In this document: one piece after another, positions 26,446-35,681 of the stretch
Layout of the letters: every line of letters begins with the position of its first letter
How positions within the stretch are numbered: position 1 is the stretch's first letter
Source of the DNA: Bacteroidota bacterium
Lineage (GTDB): Bacteria > Bacteroidota > Bacteroidia > Cytophagales > Cyclobacteriaceae
Direction: 5' to 3'
Assembly (NCBI GenBank): GCA_018266435.1
Contig: JAFEAL010000013.1
Coordinates: forward strand, 26,684 to 90,683
Length of the DNA: 64,000 nucleotides
Translations under genes and position numbers: made by a program
The notes under the pieces: generated by a model
Told to the model about the DNA's origin: nothing
The model's input: the letters and a program-made list of their open reading frames with translations, nothing else
Databases searched by the model: none

Positions 26446-29232
26446 ATGGCAGATTACACCAAAGAAGAGATCAAACGTATTGAAGATAAGTGGCGCAATA
26501 AGTGGGCAAACGATCAGATTTATACGGTATCGAACGACTCTTCGAAACCTAAATGTTATGTACTCGATATGTTTCCCTACCCTTCGGGTGCAGGGCTGCA
26601 TGTGGGCCATCCGCTCGGCTACTTTGCCTCCGATATTTATGCACGCTTCAAGCGGCTAAAAGGATTCAATGTACTTCACCCAATGGGCTTTGATGCCTTT
26701 GGACTGCCGGCCGAACAATATGCCATTGAACACGGTGTGCACCCGGCAAAATCTACCCAAGAAAACATTCTTACTTACAAGAGACAACTGGGAAAGATCG
26801 GCTTCTGTTATGACTGGAGCCGTGAAGTGCAAACCTGCGATCCGTCTTATTATAAATGGACACAATGGATTTTTCTGCAACTGTTCGATAGTTGGTTCAA
26901 CCGCAAAACCAATAAAGCCGAGCGCATCACCACACTTACCTGGATTTTTGAAAACGAGGGGAATGCTGAATACCCCACTCCAAATCAAAAATCTAAAACT
27001 CAAAAATTTACAGCGGCTGAATGGAAAGCCCTCAACCAAAAGCAACGTCAAGAAATTTTGATGGAGTACCGACTGGCCTACCTGGCCTACACCGATGTAA
27101 ACTGGTGTGAAGCCCTGGGAACCGTGCTCGCCAACGATGAAGTAATCAATGGCGTGAGCTATCGTGGAGGGTTTCCTGTGGTGAAAAAACAAATGCGCCA
27201 GTGGAGTTTGCGCATCACCGAATATGCCGAGCGGTTACTCAAAGGATTGGATGAAATTGACTTCAGTGATTCGATGAAAGAAATCCAGCGCAATTGGATT
27301 GGCAAAAGTGTTGGAGCTGAATTGGAGTTTGAAATTCAACATTTGAAATTCAACATCAAAGTATTCACCACTCGCCCCGACACAATCTTCGGAGTTGATT
27401 TCATGGTACTCGCCCCTGAACATGAATTGGTAAAATCGATCACTACCCAAGAACAAAAAACAGAAGTAGACAATTATTTAAAATACGTGGAGAGCCGCTC
27501 GGAAGTGGAGCGCATGGCCGAAGTAAAAAAAATTACCGGTGTCTTCACAGGTACTTATGCCATCAATCCGCTGAGCGGAAAAAAAATTCCGGTTTGGATC
27601 AGTGAATATGTATTGGCCGGCTATGGCACAGGCGCCATTATGGCTGTGCCATGCGGAGATGAACGCGATTTTAAATTTGCAAAGCATTTTAACATTCCGG
27701 TCACCAACATCATTGGCTCGCATTACACGGGCAACGAAGCAAATCCAACCAAAGATGCCGTTCTTGAGAATTCCGGATTTCTGAATGGGCTCATCATGAG
27801 CAAAGCCATTGATGTAGCCATTGGTGAACTAGAAAAAAGGAAAATCGGCAAGCGCAAAGTAAATTACAAAATGCGCGATGCGGGCTGGAGCCGCCAGCGC
27901 TATTGGGGCGAGCCCTTTCCGGTGATCTACCGCGATGGCATGCCTTATCCGATGAATGAAAATGAATTGCCGCTCACTTTACCAGACACCGACAATTTCA
28001 AATCGAGTGGCAATGGCGAAGGGCCCCTGGCCAACCTGAACGAGTGGATCAATGTTTCTGACAACGCCAAACGCGACAGCAACACTATGCCCACGCACGC
28101 AGGTGCAGCTTGGTACTTTTTGCGCTACATGGATCCGCACAATGAGAAAGAATTTGCCGGCAAAAAAGCTCTTGATTATTGGAACCAGGTGGATGTTTAC
28201 ATTGGCGGATCAGAACATGCCGTGGCACATTTGCTCTACTCAAGATTGTGGGTAAAAATTTTGCATGACCTGGGTTATCTCAACTTTGATGAACCATTTA
28301 AAAAGCTGATCAACCAGGGAAAGATTACAGGCGATTCGAGGTTTGTGTACCGTGTAAGAGGAACCAACAAATTTGTTTCGTCAGGAGTAAAAGATAAGTA
28401 TGAAACAGATGAACTTCGCACTGATGTTAATATAGTGAATGGATTGGAGCTCGATACCGAAGCGTTCAAAAAATGGAGACCTGACTTTGTCAGCGCTGAA
28501 TTCATTTTAGAAGAAGACGGAAAATACATCTGTGGTTCAGCCATTGAAAAAATGAGTAAGTCATATTTTAATGTGGTTAATCCAGATAAAGTAATTGATG
28601 CTTATGGGGCCGATACCCTGCGCCTCTACGAAATGTTTCTCGGTCCGTTAGAAGCCAGTAAACCCTGGAGTACCAGCGGCATAGATGGTGTGTACAAATT
28701 TTTGCGCAGGTTCTGGAATTTATTTCATGACTCTAATGGCAATGTGAACGTAATCAATGCCGAACCTACCCATGAAGAATTGAAGGTGCTTCATGCCACG
28801 ATTAAAAAAGTAGAACAAGACATTAACAACTTTTCATTCAACACCTCGGTGAGTGCGTTTATGATCTGTGCCAATGAGTTGAGTTCAATGAAATGCAACA
28901 AGCAAAAAATCTTAGAACCACTAACCATTGCACTCTCACCATTTGCCCCGCATATAGCCGAAGAACTTTGGGAAAAACTAGGCCACAGCGATTCAGTATT
29001 CAATGCAAGCTATCCGAAATTTGATGAACAATACCTGACCGAAAGTTCATTTGAATATCCAATATCCATAAACGGAAAGGTGCGCGCTAAAATGAACTTT
29101 GCTCTTGATATGCCAAAAGAAGACATTGAAAAAATAGTTCTTGCTTCGGAGGTTGTTCAAAAATGGAGCGAAGGTAAACCACCCAAAAAAGTGATAATTG
29201 TTCCGGGAAAAATTGTGAACATTGTCTTGTAA
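26446..29232 (+). CDS. leuS: Leucyl-tRNA synthetase
   Basis: A 928-residue class I aminoacyl-tRNA synthetase that charges tRNA-Leu. The HIGH motif is HVGH in PYPSGAGLHVGHPLGY (about residues 43-58), the editing domain begins near TTRPDTIFGVDFMVLAPEHE, and the KMSKS motif is EKMSKSYFN (about residue 702). A long insertion before KMSKS (GDSRFVYRVRGTNKFVSSG onward) and an insertion near residues 170-200 (NQKSKTQKFTAAEWKAL) are features of LeuRS in this phylum. Two short AT-rich repeat-like tracts fall in frame within the coding sequence (see findings). Confidence 0.97.
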   Translation: MADYTKEEIKRIEDKWRNKWANDQIYTVSNDSSKPKCYVLDMFPYPSGAGLHVGHPLGYFASDIYARFKRLKGFNVLHPMGFDAFGLPAEQYAIEHGVHPAKSTQENILTYKRQLGKIGFCYDWSREVQTCDPSYYKWTQWIFLQLFDSWFNRKTNKAERITTLTWIFENEGNAEYPTPNQKSKTQKFTAAEWKALNQKQRQEILMEYRLAYLAYTDVNWCEALGTVLANDEVINGVSYRGGFPVVKKQMRQWSLRITEYAERLLKGLDEIDFSDSMKEIQRNWIGKSVGAELEFEIQHLKFNIKVFTTRPDTIFGVDFMVLAPEHELVKSITTQEQKTEVDNYLKYVESRSEVERMAEVKKITGVFTGTYAINPLSGKKIPVWISEYVLAGYGTGAIMAVPCGDERDFKFAKHFNIPVTNIIGSHYTGNEANPTKDAVLENSGFLNGLIMSKAIDVAIGELEKRKIGKRKVNYKMRDAGWSRQRYWGEPFPVIYRDGMPYPMNENELPLTLPDTDNFKSSGNGEGPLANLNEWINVSDNAKRDSNTMPTHAGAAWYFLRYMDPHNEKEFAGKKALDYWNQVDVYIGGSEHAVAHLLYSRLWVKILHDLGYLNFDEPFKKLINQGKITGDSRFVYRVRGTNKFVSSGVKDKYETDELRTDVNIVNGLELDTEAFKKWRPDFVSAEFILEEDGKYICGSAIEKMSKSYFNVVNPDKVIDAYGADTLRLYEMFLGPLEASKPWSTSGIDGVYKFLRRFWNLFHDSNGNVNVINAEPTHEELKVLHATIKKVEQDINNFSFNTSVSAFMICANELSSMKCNKQKILEPLTIALSPFAPHIAEELWEKLGHSDSVFNASYPKFDEQYLTESSFEYPISINGKVRAKMNFALDMPKEDIEKIVLASEVVQKWSEGKPPKKVIIVPGKIVNIVL

Positions 29233-29335
29233 AAGAATCGTACCGGGTATTTTAACTCATTTTTATCTGGCCACCTGAAATTGTTTTCGTGATTCAGTTA
29301 TGAAAATAAGTTGGTGACAATCCGTTAAAGCGTTT

Positions 29336-31786
29336 ATGCGTTTGACTTTTTTTTTCTTCATCATGATGCTGTTGGGTCCGTTAGCTGTCACGGGCCAAGC
29401 GATCATCAAAGGAAAAGTCATTGATAGCGTTAGCCACCAGCCCATTGCATTTGCCAATCTTACCCTGAGGGATGGGCGAAGCGGTTGCACCACTGATATT
29501 GAGGGAAATTATTCATTACCCATTCCTGCCGGATATTCTGACTGGATTGCTATCACACACATCAGTTATAAGACCAAAAAAAAATCCCTTCAACAACTAC
29601 AAAGTAACTCCATGGTGTTGCTTCTACCCTCGTCTACACAGTTGGGCGAAATCACCATAACGGGCACTCAAGTAGAAAACCCGGCTTTCCGGATTATCCG
29701 CCACACCATTGCGCATAAAAAAGACAATGACCCACACAACCTAAAATCGTATCAATACATTTCGTACAACAAGTTTATGGTAACGATGAGCGCCCCATCG
29801 GTTAAAATGGACTCTACCCTAAAGGCTTTACGCACCCGGCCCGATACCATGAAGTTGACTAAAAAACAAAAACAACTTCTCAGTTTCGACAGCCTGCTGC
29901 AGACCACACATTTTTTTCTGAGCGAATCGGTAACAGAAAAAAAAGTAATCAATCCTAATCAGGAAAAAGAAAAATTACTCGGCTTACAAGTATCCGGATT
30001 TAAGAGCCCGATCTTCACCAGCCTGGCCAACAATTACCAACCCATCTCATTTTACGGAGACAATATTTTTCTGCTCGATCAGGATTTTATCAATCCGGTA
30101 AGCAAAGGCACATTTAGCCGGTACAGTTTTCAACTGGCCGATACCTCTTATTCGGGGCAAGACACCATTTACATCATTCGCTACCAGCCCAAGTCTAAAA
30201 CATTTTTCAATGGACTGAAAGGAATTCTCTCGGTCAGTACCGATGGCTGGGCTATCAAAAACGTAATCGCCTCATCGGCTGACTCGCTCGCCAAGATCGG
30301 CATTCGTATACAACAGAACTATGAAAAGACGGATAACCATTGGTTTCCCACGCAACTCAATACAGATATTACTCTAAAAGAATATGTTTTTGCTTCGCGT
30401 AAGATGCTCTTGCACCAGCGTAGTTTTCTTAAAGAAATAAAAATCAACCCGGTGCTCAGCCGCTCTGATTTTGGCGATGTGAAAATAGATCTCACACTTC
30501 CCAAGGCTCAAGAAAATAAACAATCATTGACGCAATTCAGAAACGACAGCCTCGATCGCAAAGAACGCAGAACTTATTCGCTCCTCGATAGCACCATGCG
30601 AAAAATGCGGTGGCTCGACAAAGGCATAGAAATGCTGGTGACACAAGCTATACCTCTTGGAGCATTTGAGTTGGACCTGAATCGCATCCTGCGGGTAAAC
30701 CGGTATGAATCGTACCGACTCGGAGCAGGAATTTACACCAGCAACCGGTTTTCAAAATGGTTGCGGCTAGGCGGATATGCCGGCTATGGTATTCGTGATA
30801 AGCAATGGAAATACGGAGGCGAAATGCGCTTCAATTTCAATACAAACAAAGATTTTTTTTTAAAATTCTCCTACGCCAAAGATATTTATGAAACTGGCTC
30901 ATCACACCTCATCAGCGATGGGCAATTACTTGGCACACAAAGCCTGAGAAACTGGGTTTCGTACCAATACGACCGTATCAAATTTCAAAAAATAGAATTA
31001 GGATATTTGATCTTACCTGACGTGCATGCGCAACTTTTTGTTTCAAGAAATGAAATCCATCCTACCTACACTTATCAGTTGCAATTCAACAACGAAGTAA
31101 TGGATCATTTCATCATTGCCGAAACCGGTGTGGTTCTTCGGTATGTACGCAACGAAAGTTACCTGGGCCTAAACGGAAAAAAAGTGTTTATCGGCCAACG
31201 GTTTCCGGTGTTTACTTTTTCACTGGCGCAAGCCGTTACCCTATTCGATGCGCAAAATTTCAACTATACTCGCATCGATTTTTCTGCGAAAGAATTATTC
31301 ACTCATCGCAATGGCAGTAAAACACGATTTTTTTTTGCCGGAGGGTACATCAACGGCATAGCTCCATACGGAAAACTATATACCGGGCGTGGAGCACGCA
31401 ACACCTCTTATTTAGTAGACGATTATTTTCAAACCATGGGGCTTTATGAATTTACTGCATCACAATATGCCTCTGTTTTTGTACAACACAATTTTGGAAA
31501 CGTACTGCTCAATAAAAAATATTCTAAACCCGAGTTGGTATTCTATCAACATGCGGGCATCGGAAAATTAGAAAATCAAAATGTACACTTAGGACTGACT
31601 TTAAAAAGTTTTGACAAAGGATTTATCGAGTCAGGCATCGGGCTGAACAACCTCTTTCGTTTTAACTATGCTAATATAGGTTATATGGGTATAGGTGGTG
31701 CCGCATTTTACCGGTACGGCCCTTATCAATTTGCCAATGCGCCAGACAATATGTTCTGGCGTGTTACATTAAGTTTAGTAATCTGA
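29336..31786 (+). CDS. DUF5686 outer-membrane protein with carboxypeptidase-like regulatory domain
   Basis: An 816-residue exported protein. Signal peptide at residues 1-21 (cleavage after TGQA), a CarboxypepD_reg-like beta-sandwich at about 22-105 (IIKGKVIDSVSHQPIAFANLTLRDG then TDIEGNYSLPIP), then a long DUF5686 region. The last 400 residues contain alternating aromatic beta strands typical of an outer-membrane barrel, ending with FWRVTLSLVI. This domain pair is common in Bacteroidota; its transport or signalling function is unknown. About 100 bases separate it from leuS. A weak hairpin (GCCAG/CTGGC, 31794-31813) follows the stop but the T-tract is displaced, so it is not called as a terminator. 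Confidence 0.9.
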   Translation: MRLTFFFFIMMLLGPLAVTGQAIIKGKVIDSVSHQPIAFANLTLRDGRSGCTTDIEGNYSLPIPAGYSDWIAITHISYKTKKKSLQQLQSNSMVLLLPSSTQLGEITITGTQVENPAFRIIRHTIAHKKDNDPHNLKSYQYISYNKFMVTMSAPSVKMDSTLKALRTRPDTMKLTKKQKQLLSFDSLLQTTHFFLSESVTEKKVINPNQEKEKLLGLQVSGFKSPIFTSLANNYQPISFYGDNIFLLDQDFINPVSKGTFSRYSFQLADTSYSGQDTIYIIRYQPKSKTFFNGLKGILSVSTDGWAIKNVIASSADSLAKIGIRIQQNYEKTDNHWFPTQLNTDITLKEYVFASRKMLLHQRSFLKEIKINPVLSRSDFGDVKIDLTLPKAQENKQSLTQFRNDSLDRKERRTYSLLDSTMRKMRWLDKGIEMLVTQAIPLGAFELDLNRILRVNRYESYRLGAGIYTSNRFSKWLRLGGYAGYGIRDKQWKYGGEMRFNFNTNKDFFLKFSYAKDIYETGSSHLISDGQLLGTQSLRNWVSYQYDRIKFQKIELGYLILPDVHAQLFVSRNEIHPTYTYQLQFNNEVMDHFIIAETGVVLRYVRNESYLGLNGKKVFIGQRFPVFTFSLAQAVTLFDAQNFNYTRIDFSAKELFTHRNGSKTRFFFAGGYINGIAPYGKLYTGRGARNTSYLVDDYFQTMGLYEFTASQYASVFVQHNFGNVLLNKKYSKPELVFYQHAGIGKLENQNVHLGLTLKSFDKGFIESGIGLNNLFRFNYANIGYMGIGGAAFYRYGPYQFANAPDNMFWRVTLSLVI

Positions 31787-31937
31787 CGAAAGCCAGTTAA
31801 AGGCATCTGGCACTTCCGGTTTTTTTATTTAAGATGGCCTGTTGAAAAGCAAAAACCATAGGGTATTTCTTCAAAACCTACCATCCGTTAGTTTCACCAA
31901 AACATTTCCTTACCTTCGCAACGATAAAAAAAAGGAA

Positions 31938-32939
31938 ATGTATCACTCTAAAATAGTCGGGCTGGGTCATCACGTGCCTGATACCGTCATCACCAATCAA
32001 TACTTATCCAACCTGATGGAAACCACAGACGAGTGGATTGTGGAGCGAACCGGAATTAAAGAGCGCAGGTGGATGAACCCTGCACAAGACACTGTAGCCA
32101 ACATGGCTGCTAAAGCCACACACATGGCACTGCAACGAGCCAATCTGAAAGAAACAGATATCGACTTCATTGTATTTGCCACCATTACGCCCGATTATTT
32201 TTTCCCGGGCTCGGGTGTGTTGCTGCAACGAGAACTCGGCTTAGACGGAAAAATTGCAGCACTTGATATTCGCAATGCCTGCTCGGGTTTTATTTATGGA
32301 CTATCTGTGGCCGATCAATTCATTAAAACAGGTATGTACAAAAATGTGCTGGTAATCGGGGCTGAAATTCAATCTACCGCACTCGACATTTCCACTCGTG
32401 GAAGAAACACAGCCGTAATTTTTGGTGATGGTGCCGGAGCAGCCATCTTGCAGCAATCCGATAAACCCGGAATTCTTTCTACCCACCTTCACTCTGACGG
32501 AAAATTTGCTGAAGAGTTGTATGTAAAAGACCCCGGTAGCAGCCGGCCACATGCCGAGCGCCAGCCAGAGCAAATATTAGATACCACTACCTATAAAGTA
32601 GTCATGAACGGCAACCAGGTATTTAAACACGCCACCACCCGATTCATGGAAGTAATCCAGGAAGCATTAGACACCAACCACCTCAAAAAAGAAGACATCA
32701 GTTTACTGGTGCCACACCAGGCCAACTTGCGCATCAGTCAATACATACAGCATAAACTTGCCCTGCGCGATGAGCAGGTGTTCAACAATATTCAACATTA
32801 CGGCAATACAACAGCCGCCTCGATACCGATAGCCATGAGCGAGGCATGGTCACAAGGAAGAATCAAAGAAAATGACGTACTTTGCCTGGCCGCATTTGGC
32901 AGTGGCTTTACATGGGCCTCTGCGCTGATCCGGTGGTAA
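31938..32939 (+). CDS. fabH: 3-oxoacyl-[acyl-carrier-protein] synthase III
   Basis: A 333-residue condensing enzyme that joins acetyl-CoA (or another acyl-CoA) to malonyl-ACP to start fatty acid synthesis. The catalytic triad is visible: Cys in RNACSGFIYGL (about residue 112), His in LLVPHQANLRI and Asn in QHYGNTTAASIP. The phosphate-binding loop TRGRNTAVIFGDGAGA is present. The longer frame opening at 31842 is rejected: Met at 31938 (MYHSKIVGLGHHVPDTVITN) is the family start, and a -7-like word TACCTTCG (31911-31918) lies just upstream of it. Confidence 0.95.
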   Translation: MYHSKIVGLGHHVPDTVITNQYLSNLMETTDEWIVERTGIKERRWMNPAQDTVANMAAKATHMALQRANLKETDIDFIVFATITPDYFFPGSGVLLQRELGLDGKIAALDIRNACSGFIYGLSVADQFIKTGMYKNVLVIGAEIQSTALDISTRGRNTAVIFGDGAGAAILQQSDKPGILSTHLHSDGKFAEELYVKDPGSSRPHAERQPEQILDTTTYKVVMNGNQVFKHATTRFMEVIQEALDTNHLKKEDISLLVPHQANLRISQYIQHKLALRDEQVFNNIQHYGNTTAASIPIAMSEAWSQGRIKENDVLCLAAFGSGFTWASALIRW

Positions 32940-32942
32940 ACT

Positions 32943-33026
32943 AAATTCAAGATTTGAAATTCATTATTCTACTTGACTTATATTTGATTGAGAATACTGG
33001 CACCTCATTTTTTGAATCTTGAATTT
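32943..33026. repeat. 12-base inverted repeat in the fabH downstream gap
   Basis: AAATTCAAGATT (32943-32954) and its exact reverse complement AATCTTGAATTT (33015-33026) are 60 bases apart. The gap is AT-rich and contains further copies of TTGAAAT-like words. No T-tract follows, so a terminator is unlikely. Confidence 0.55.
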
Positions 33027-33040
33027 GAAATTTTGAATCA

Positions 33041-33265
33041 ATGAAGACATCCGCCTACAACCCCAGCCCGCTGGAAGTCGATATGGCCAACGCACTTTTC
33101 ATCTTGCAAAAAGAAATACAAAAGCATTTGCAAGACAATGAAGTGATTCACGTTGAGACCAACATTAAGCGCGACAACCCCATGGTAAAATTCAGTTTGC
33201 TTGATAAAGATGGCGACCCCCATGAAATTGTGGTGCGCATTGTGCAGATACCGGATAAGTTTTAA
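33041..33265 (+). CDS. Small cytoplasmic protein of unknown function
   Basis: A 74-residue protein with no signal or membrane segment. It looks like one helix (EVDMANALFILQKEIQKHLQDNE) followed by a beta hairpin pair (HVETNIKRDNPMVKFSLLDKDGDPHEIVVRIVQI), a compact alpha-beta fold. Codon use resembles its neighbours and it fits neatly between fabH and the S41 protease gene (34 bases upstream of the latter), so I regard it as real. I do not recognise the family. Confidence 0.72.
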   Translation: MKTSAYNPSPLEVDMANALFILQKEIQKHLQDNEVIHVETNIKRDNPMVKFSLLDKDGDPHEIVVRIVQIPDKF

Positions 33266-33299
33266 AATCGCGAAGCTAAAAAATTAGTTACCATACCCG

Positions 33300-34937
33300 A
33301 TGAAAAGAAAGGTAGTCATTGTTTCCATTGTGCTGTCTGGGCTGGTGCTGTTTTCTTTCACCACTCCGGCCGACCGTTTATTTGAGATAGCTAAAAATCT
33401 GGAAATTTTCAGTGCCCTGTTTAAAGAGGTAAATGCGTTGTATGTAGATGACACCAATCCCAACCGCATGGTACGCAACGGTATCGATGCCATGCTCAAC
33501 TCACTGGATCCTTACACCAATTACATTCCCGAAGATGAAATAGAAGACTATCGAAGTCTCAGCACCGGGCAATACGGGGGCATCGGAGCCTCCACCATCA
33601 GTTTTGGTAAACGCATCGTGGTAAATATGGTGTTCGAAAATTACCCAGCTTTTAAAAATGGGTTGAAGATTGGCGATGAAATTATGAAAATCAATGGTGT
33701 GGAGTTGGCCAAAATTTCGGTTGAGGAATCCAACCGGCTGATGAAAGGCCAGGTGGGCACGATTGTAAAAGTAGCCGTAAAGCGGTATAACCACCCAGAA
33801 CTAATCAATCTTGAATTTAAACGCGAAAAAATAAAAATAAATAGTGTGCCCTACTTTGGGATGATTCCCGACTCAGAAGTAGGCTTAGTACAACTTACCG
33901 AGTTTACCAACGACTGCAGTAAGGAACTGAAAAAAGGAATTCAGTCATTGAAAGAACAAGGTGCTAAAAAATTGATTTTGGATTTGCGCGGAAACCCGGG
34001 CGGCCACTTAAACGAAGCCGTTGACATATGTAACTTCTTTATCCCGAAAGGGAAGTTAGTAGTTTCCACTAAAGGCAAAAGCGAACAGCGCGATTATGAA
34101 ACACAAAACAATCCGCTGGACGAAACCATTCCCATAGCCGTGCTTATTAACCGCTCTAGCGCTTCGGCTTCTGAAATTGTAGCCGGCACCCTGCAGGATT
34201 ATGACCGTGCCGTCATCTTGGGGGAGCGCTCTTACGGCAAAGGACTTGTGCAGATAAGCAAACCTTTTGTTTACAACTCCTACATCAAGATTACCTCAGC
34301 CAAATACTATACACCCAGCGGCCGGTGCATTCAGGTACTTGATTACTCACATCGCAGGGCTGACGGAAGTGTAAGTTCAGTTCCTGATTCCATCAAAAAA
34401 GAATTTAAAACATCCAAAGGCAGAAAAGTGTATGACGGTGGTGGTATTGAACCCGATGTACTGTTTGATAAGACCCCTCCTAATGACTTTGTCATTGCAT
34501 TGATTCGTCAAGGATTTATTTTTGATTATGCCACCCAGTATGCCGCCACACATCCGGCTATAGCCAAACCTAAAAATTTTTCACTTACCCCTGCCGAGTA
34601 CCAATCGTTTGTCAACTGGATGAAGGATAAAAAGCCCCAGTATAAAACAAAGATTGAAACAGATATTAAAGAACTCGAAGATGAAGCAGCCCAAGAACAC
34701 CTGGCCATTCAACCTCAACTGGATCAACTCAAACAAAATTTGGCAGAAATTCATTTGACTGATTACATCACCCATAAAGACGCGATTCAATCTGCATTAA
34801 CGCAAGAAATTGCAGCCCGGTATTATTACGAACGGGGTTCAGCCGAGTATTCCATCAGCCACGATCAGGAAATAGTCAAAGCCGTTGAGGTCTTGAACAA
34901 TAGTCAAGACTATAAAAAATTGCTCCACCAGCCGTGA
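33300..34937 (+). CDS. S41-family carboxy-terminal processing protease (CtpA-like)
   Basis: A 545-residue periplasmic serine protease. Signal or anchor at residues 1-22, N-terminal helical region with SLDPYTNYIPEDE, a PDZ domain (about 85-170, KNGLKIGDEIMKINGVEL) and the S41 catalytic core. The catalytic Ser is in NRSSASASEIVAGTLQD and the catalytic Lys in GERSYGKGLVQ, the Ser-Lys dyad of tail-specific proteases. The C-terminal 140 residues are a charged helical extension. Substrate unknown; such proteases trim or degrade envelope proteins. Confidence 0.94.
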   Translation: MKRKVVIVSIVLSGLVLFSFTTPADRLFEIAKNLEIFSALFKEVNALYVDDTNPNRMVRNGIDAMLNSLDPYTNYIPEDEIEDYRSLSTGQYGGIGASTISFGKRIVVNMVFENYPAFKNGLKIGDEIMKINGVELAKISVEESNRLMKGQVGTIVKVAVKRYNHPELINLEFKREKIKINSVPYFGMIPDSEVGLVQLTEFTNDCSKELKKGIQSLKEQGAKKLILDLRGNPGGHLNEAVDICNFFIPKGKLVVSTKGKSEQRDYETQNNPLDETIPIAVLINRSSASASEIVAGTLQDYDRAVILGERSYGKGLVQISKPFVYNSYIKITSAKYYTPSGRCIQVLDYSHRRADGSVSSVPDSIKKEFKTSKGRKVYDGGGIEPDVLFDKTPPNDFVIALIRQGFIFDYATQYAATHPAIAKPKNFSLTPAEYQSFVNWMKDKKPQYKTKIETDIKELEDEAAQEHLAIQPQLDQLKQNLAEIHLTDYITHKDAIQSALTQEIAARYYYERGSAEYSISHDQEIVKAVEVLNNSQDYKKLLHQP

Positions 34938-34985
34938 TCTAATTTCTCTGGCTTAAAGCCACTCTACAACTCCTGGAAAAACCCA

Positions 34986-35015
34986 TTGTGCATACCAATA
35001 TCCTGAATTACTTTG
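34986..35015 (+). promoter_or_regulatory. Putative promoter of the PAP2 phosphatase gene
   Basis: ATTG (TTG at 34986-34988), a 19-base spacer and TTACTTTG (35008-35015, seven of eight consensus bases). It covers the first codons of the longest frame at 35013, so the start is moved to 35037. Confidence 0.5.
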
Positions 35016-35036
35016 CACATCGTTCGGCAATACTTT

Positions 35037-35681
35037 ATGGATAATACTCTGAATCAAAATCAGTCGGGCATGAAGAAGGCATTAATCATCTATGCCCTGG
35101 TGGTTTTAGCTGGTTTATGTATCATTCCATTTACCCGCCAGTTGGATTTTATTGCTGGCTGGCAAAATCCGTCAGCCATATGGATTGTCAAAATTTTTCA
35201 GTTCTTCTCCGATTCTGTCAGTTTCATCAGTTTTGGTATCCCGGTTGCAATTACCATAGCAAGAGAAGTCAAATCCGGTTACAACAAGAAACAAAACCGC
35301 CTTTCATTGCTTTACATTGTGCTAAGTATTGCGATTGGTGGTTTGGTTTCGCGAATTATAAAAGAGAGTGTAGCTGAGCCCCGCCCTTATGAAGTAGATC
35401 CAAGAATTGTACAACTCAGTGTTGGTGGCGGCTATTCTTTTCCATCGGGTCACACCACTGAAGCGTTTGCATCGGCAATGGCAGTGTCATTGCTTTTTGC
35501 TCGATGGACAATAATTATTCCTCTTTTTGCTTGGGCTAGCTTAGTGGCTCTCTCGCGTATTTATCTGGGGGTACATTATCCGTTTGATATTTTTATGGGC
35601 ATGTTTATCGGGTCGCTGTCTGCGTGGGCTTTATCTTATTTTCTATTCAGAAAATACCTCAATAGTTCCGCAGTGAAGTAG
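35037..35681 (+). CDS. PAP2-family membrane phosphatase
   Basis: A 214-residue integral membrane phosphatase with about six helices. The three conserved PAP2 motifs are present: KESVAEPRPYE (K-x6-RP), SFPSGHTTEAFA (PSGH) and SRIYLGVHYPFDIFMG (SR-x5-H-x3-D). It dephosphorylates a lipid phosphate such as phosphatidate or undecaprenyl diphosphate; which one cannot be told. The start at 35037 (MDNTLNQNQ) lies downstream of the promoter; Met at 35070 is another option. Its 3' end overlaps the convergent FtsX-type gene by 23 bases. Confidence 0.9.
   Translation: MDNTLNQNQSGMKKALIIYALVVLAGLCIIPFTRQLDFIAGWQNPSAIWIVKIFQFFSDSVSFISFGIPVAITIAREVKSGYNKKQNRLSLLYIVLSIAIGGLVSRIIKESVAEPRPYEVDPRIVQLSVGGGYSFPSGHTTEAFASAMAVSLLFARWTIIIPLFAWASLVALSRIYLGVHYPFDIFMGMFIGSLSAWALSYFLFRKYLNSSAVK

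Noticed and set aside
26656..27192. 178-codon frame antisense to leuS
   Set aside because: Shadow of the leuS reading frame; no start context or motif.
31794..31823. Terminator after the DUF5686 gene
   Set aside because: Only a five-base stem (GCCAG/CTGGC), and the T-tract starts about 10 bases after it; too weak to call.
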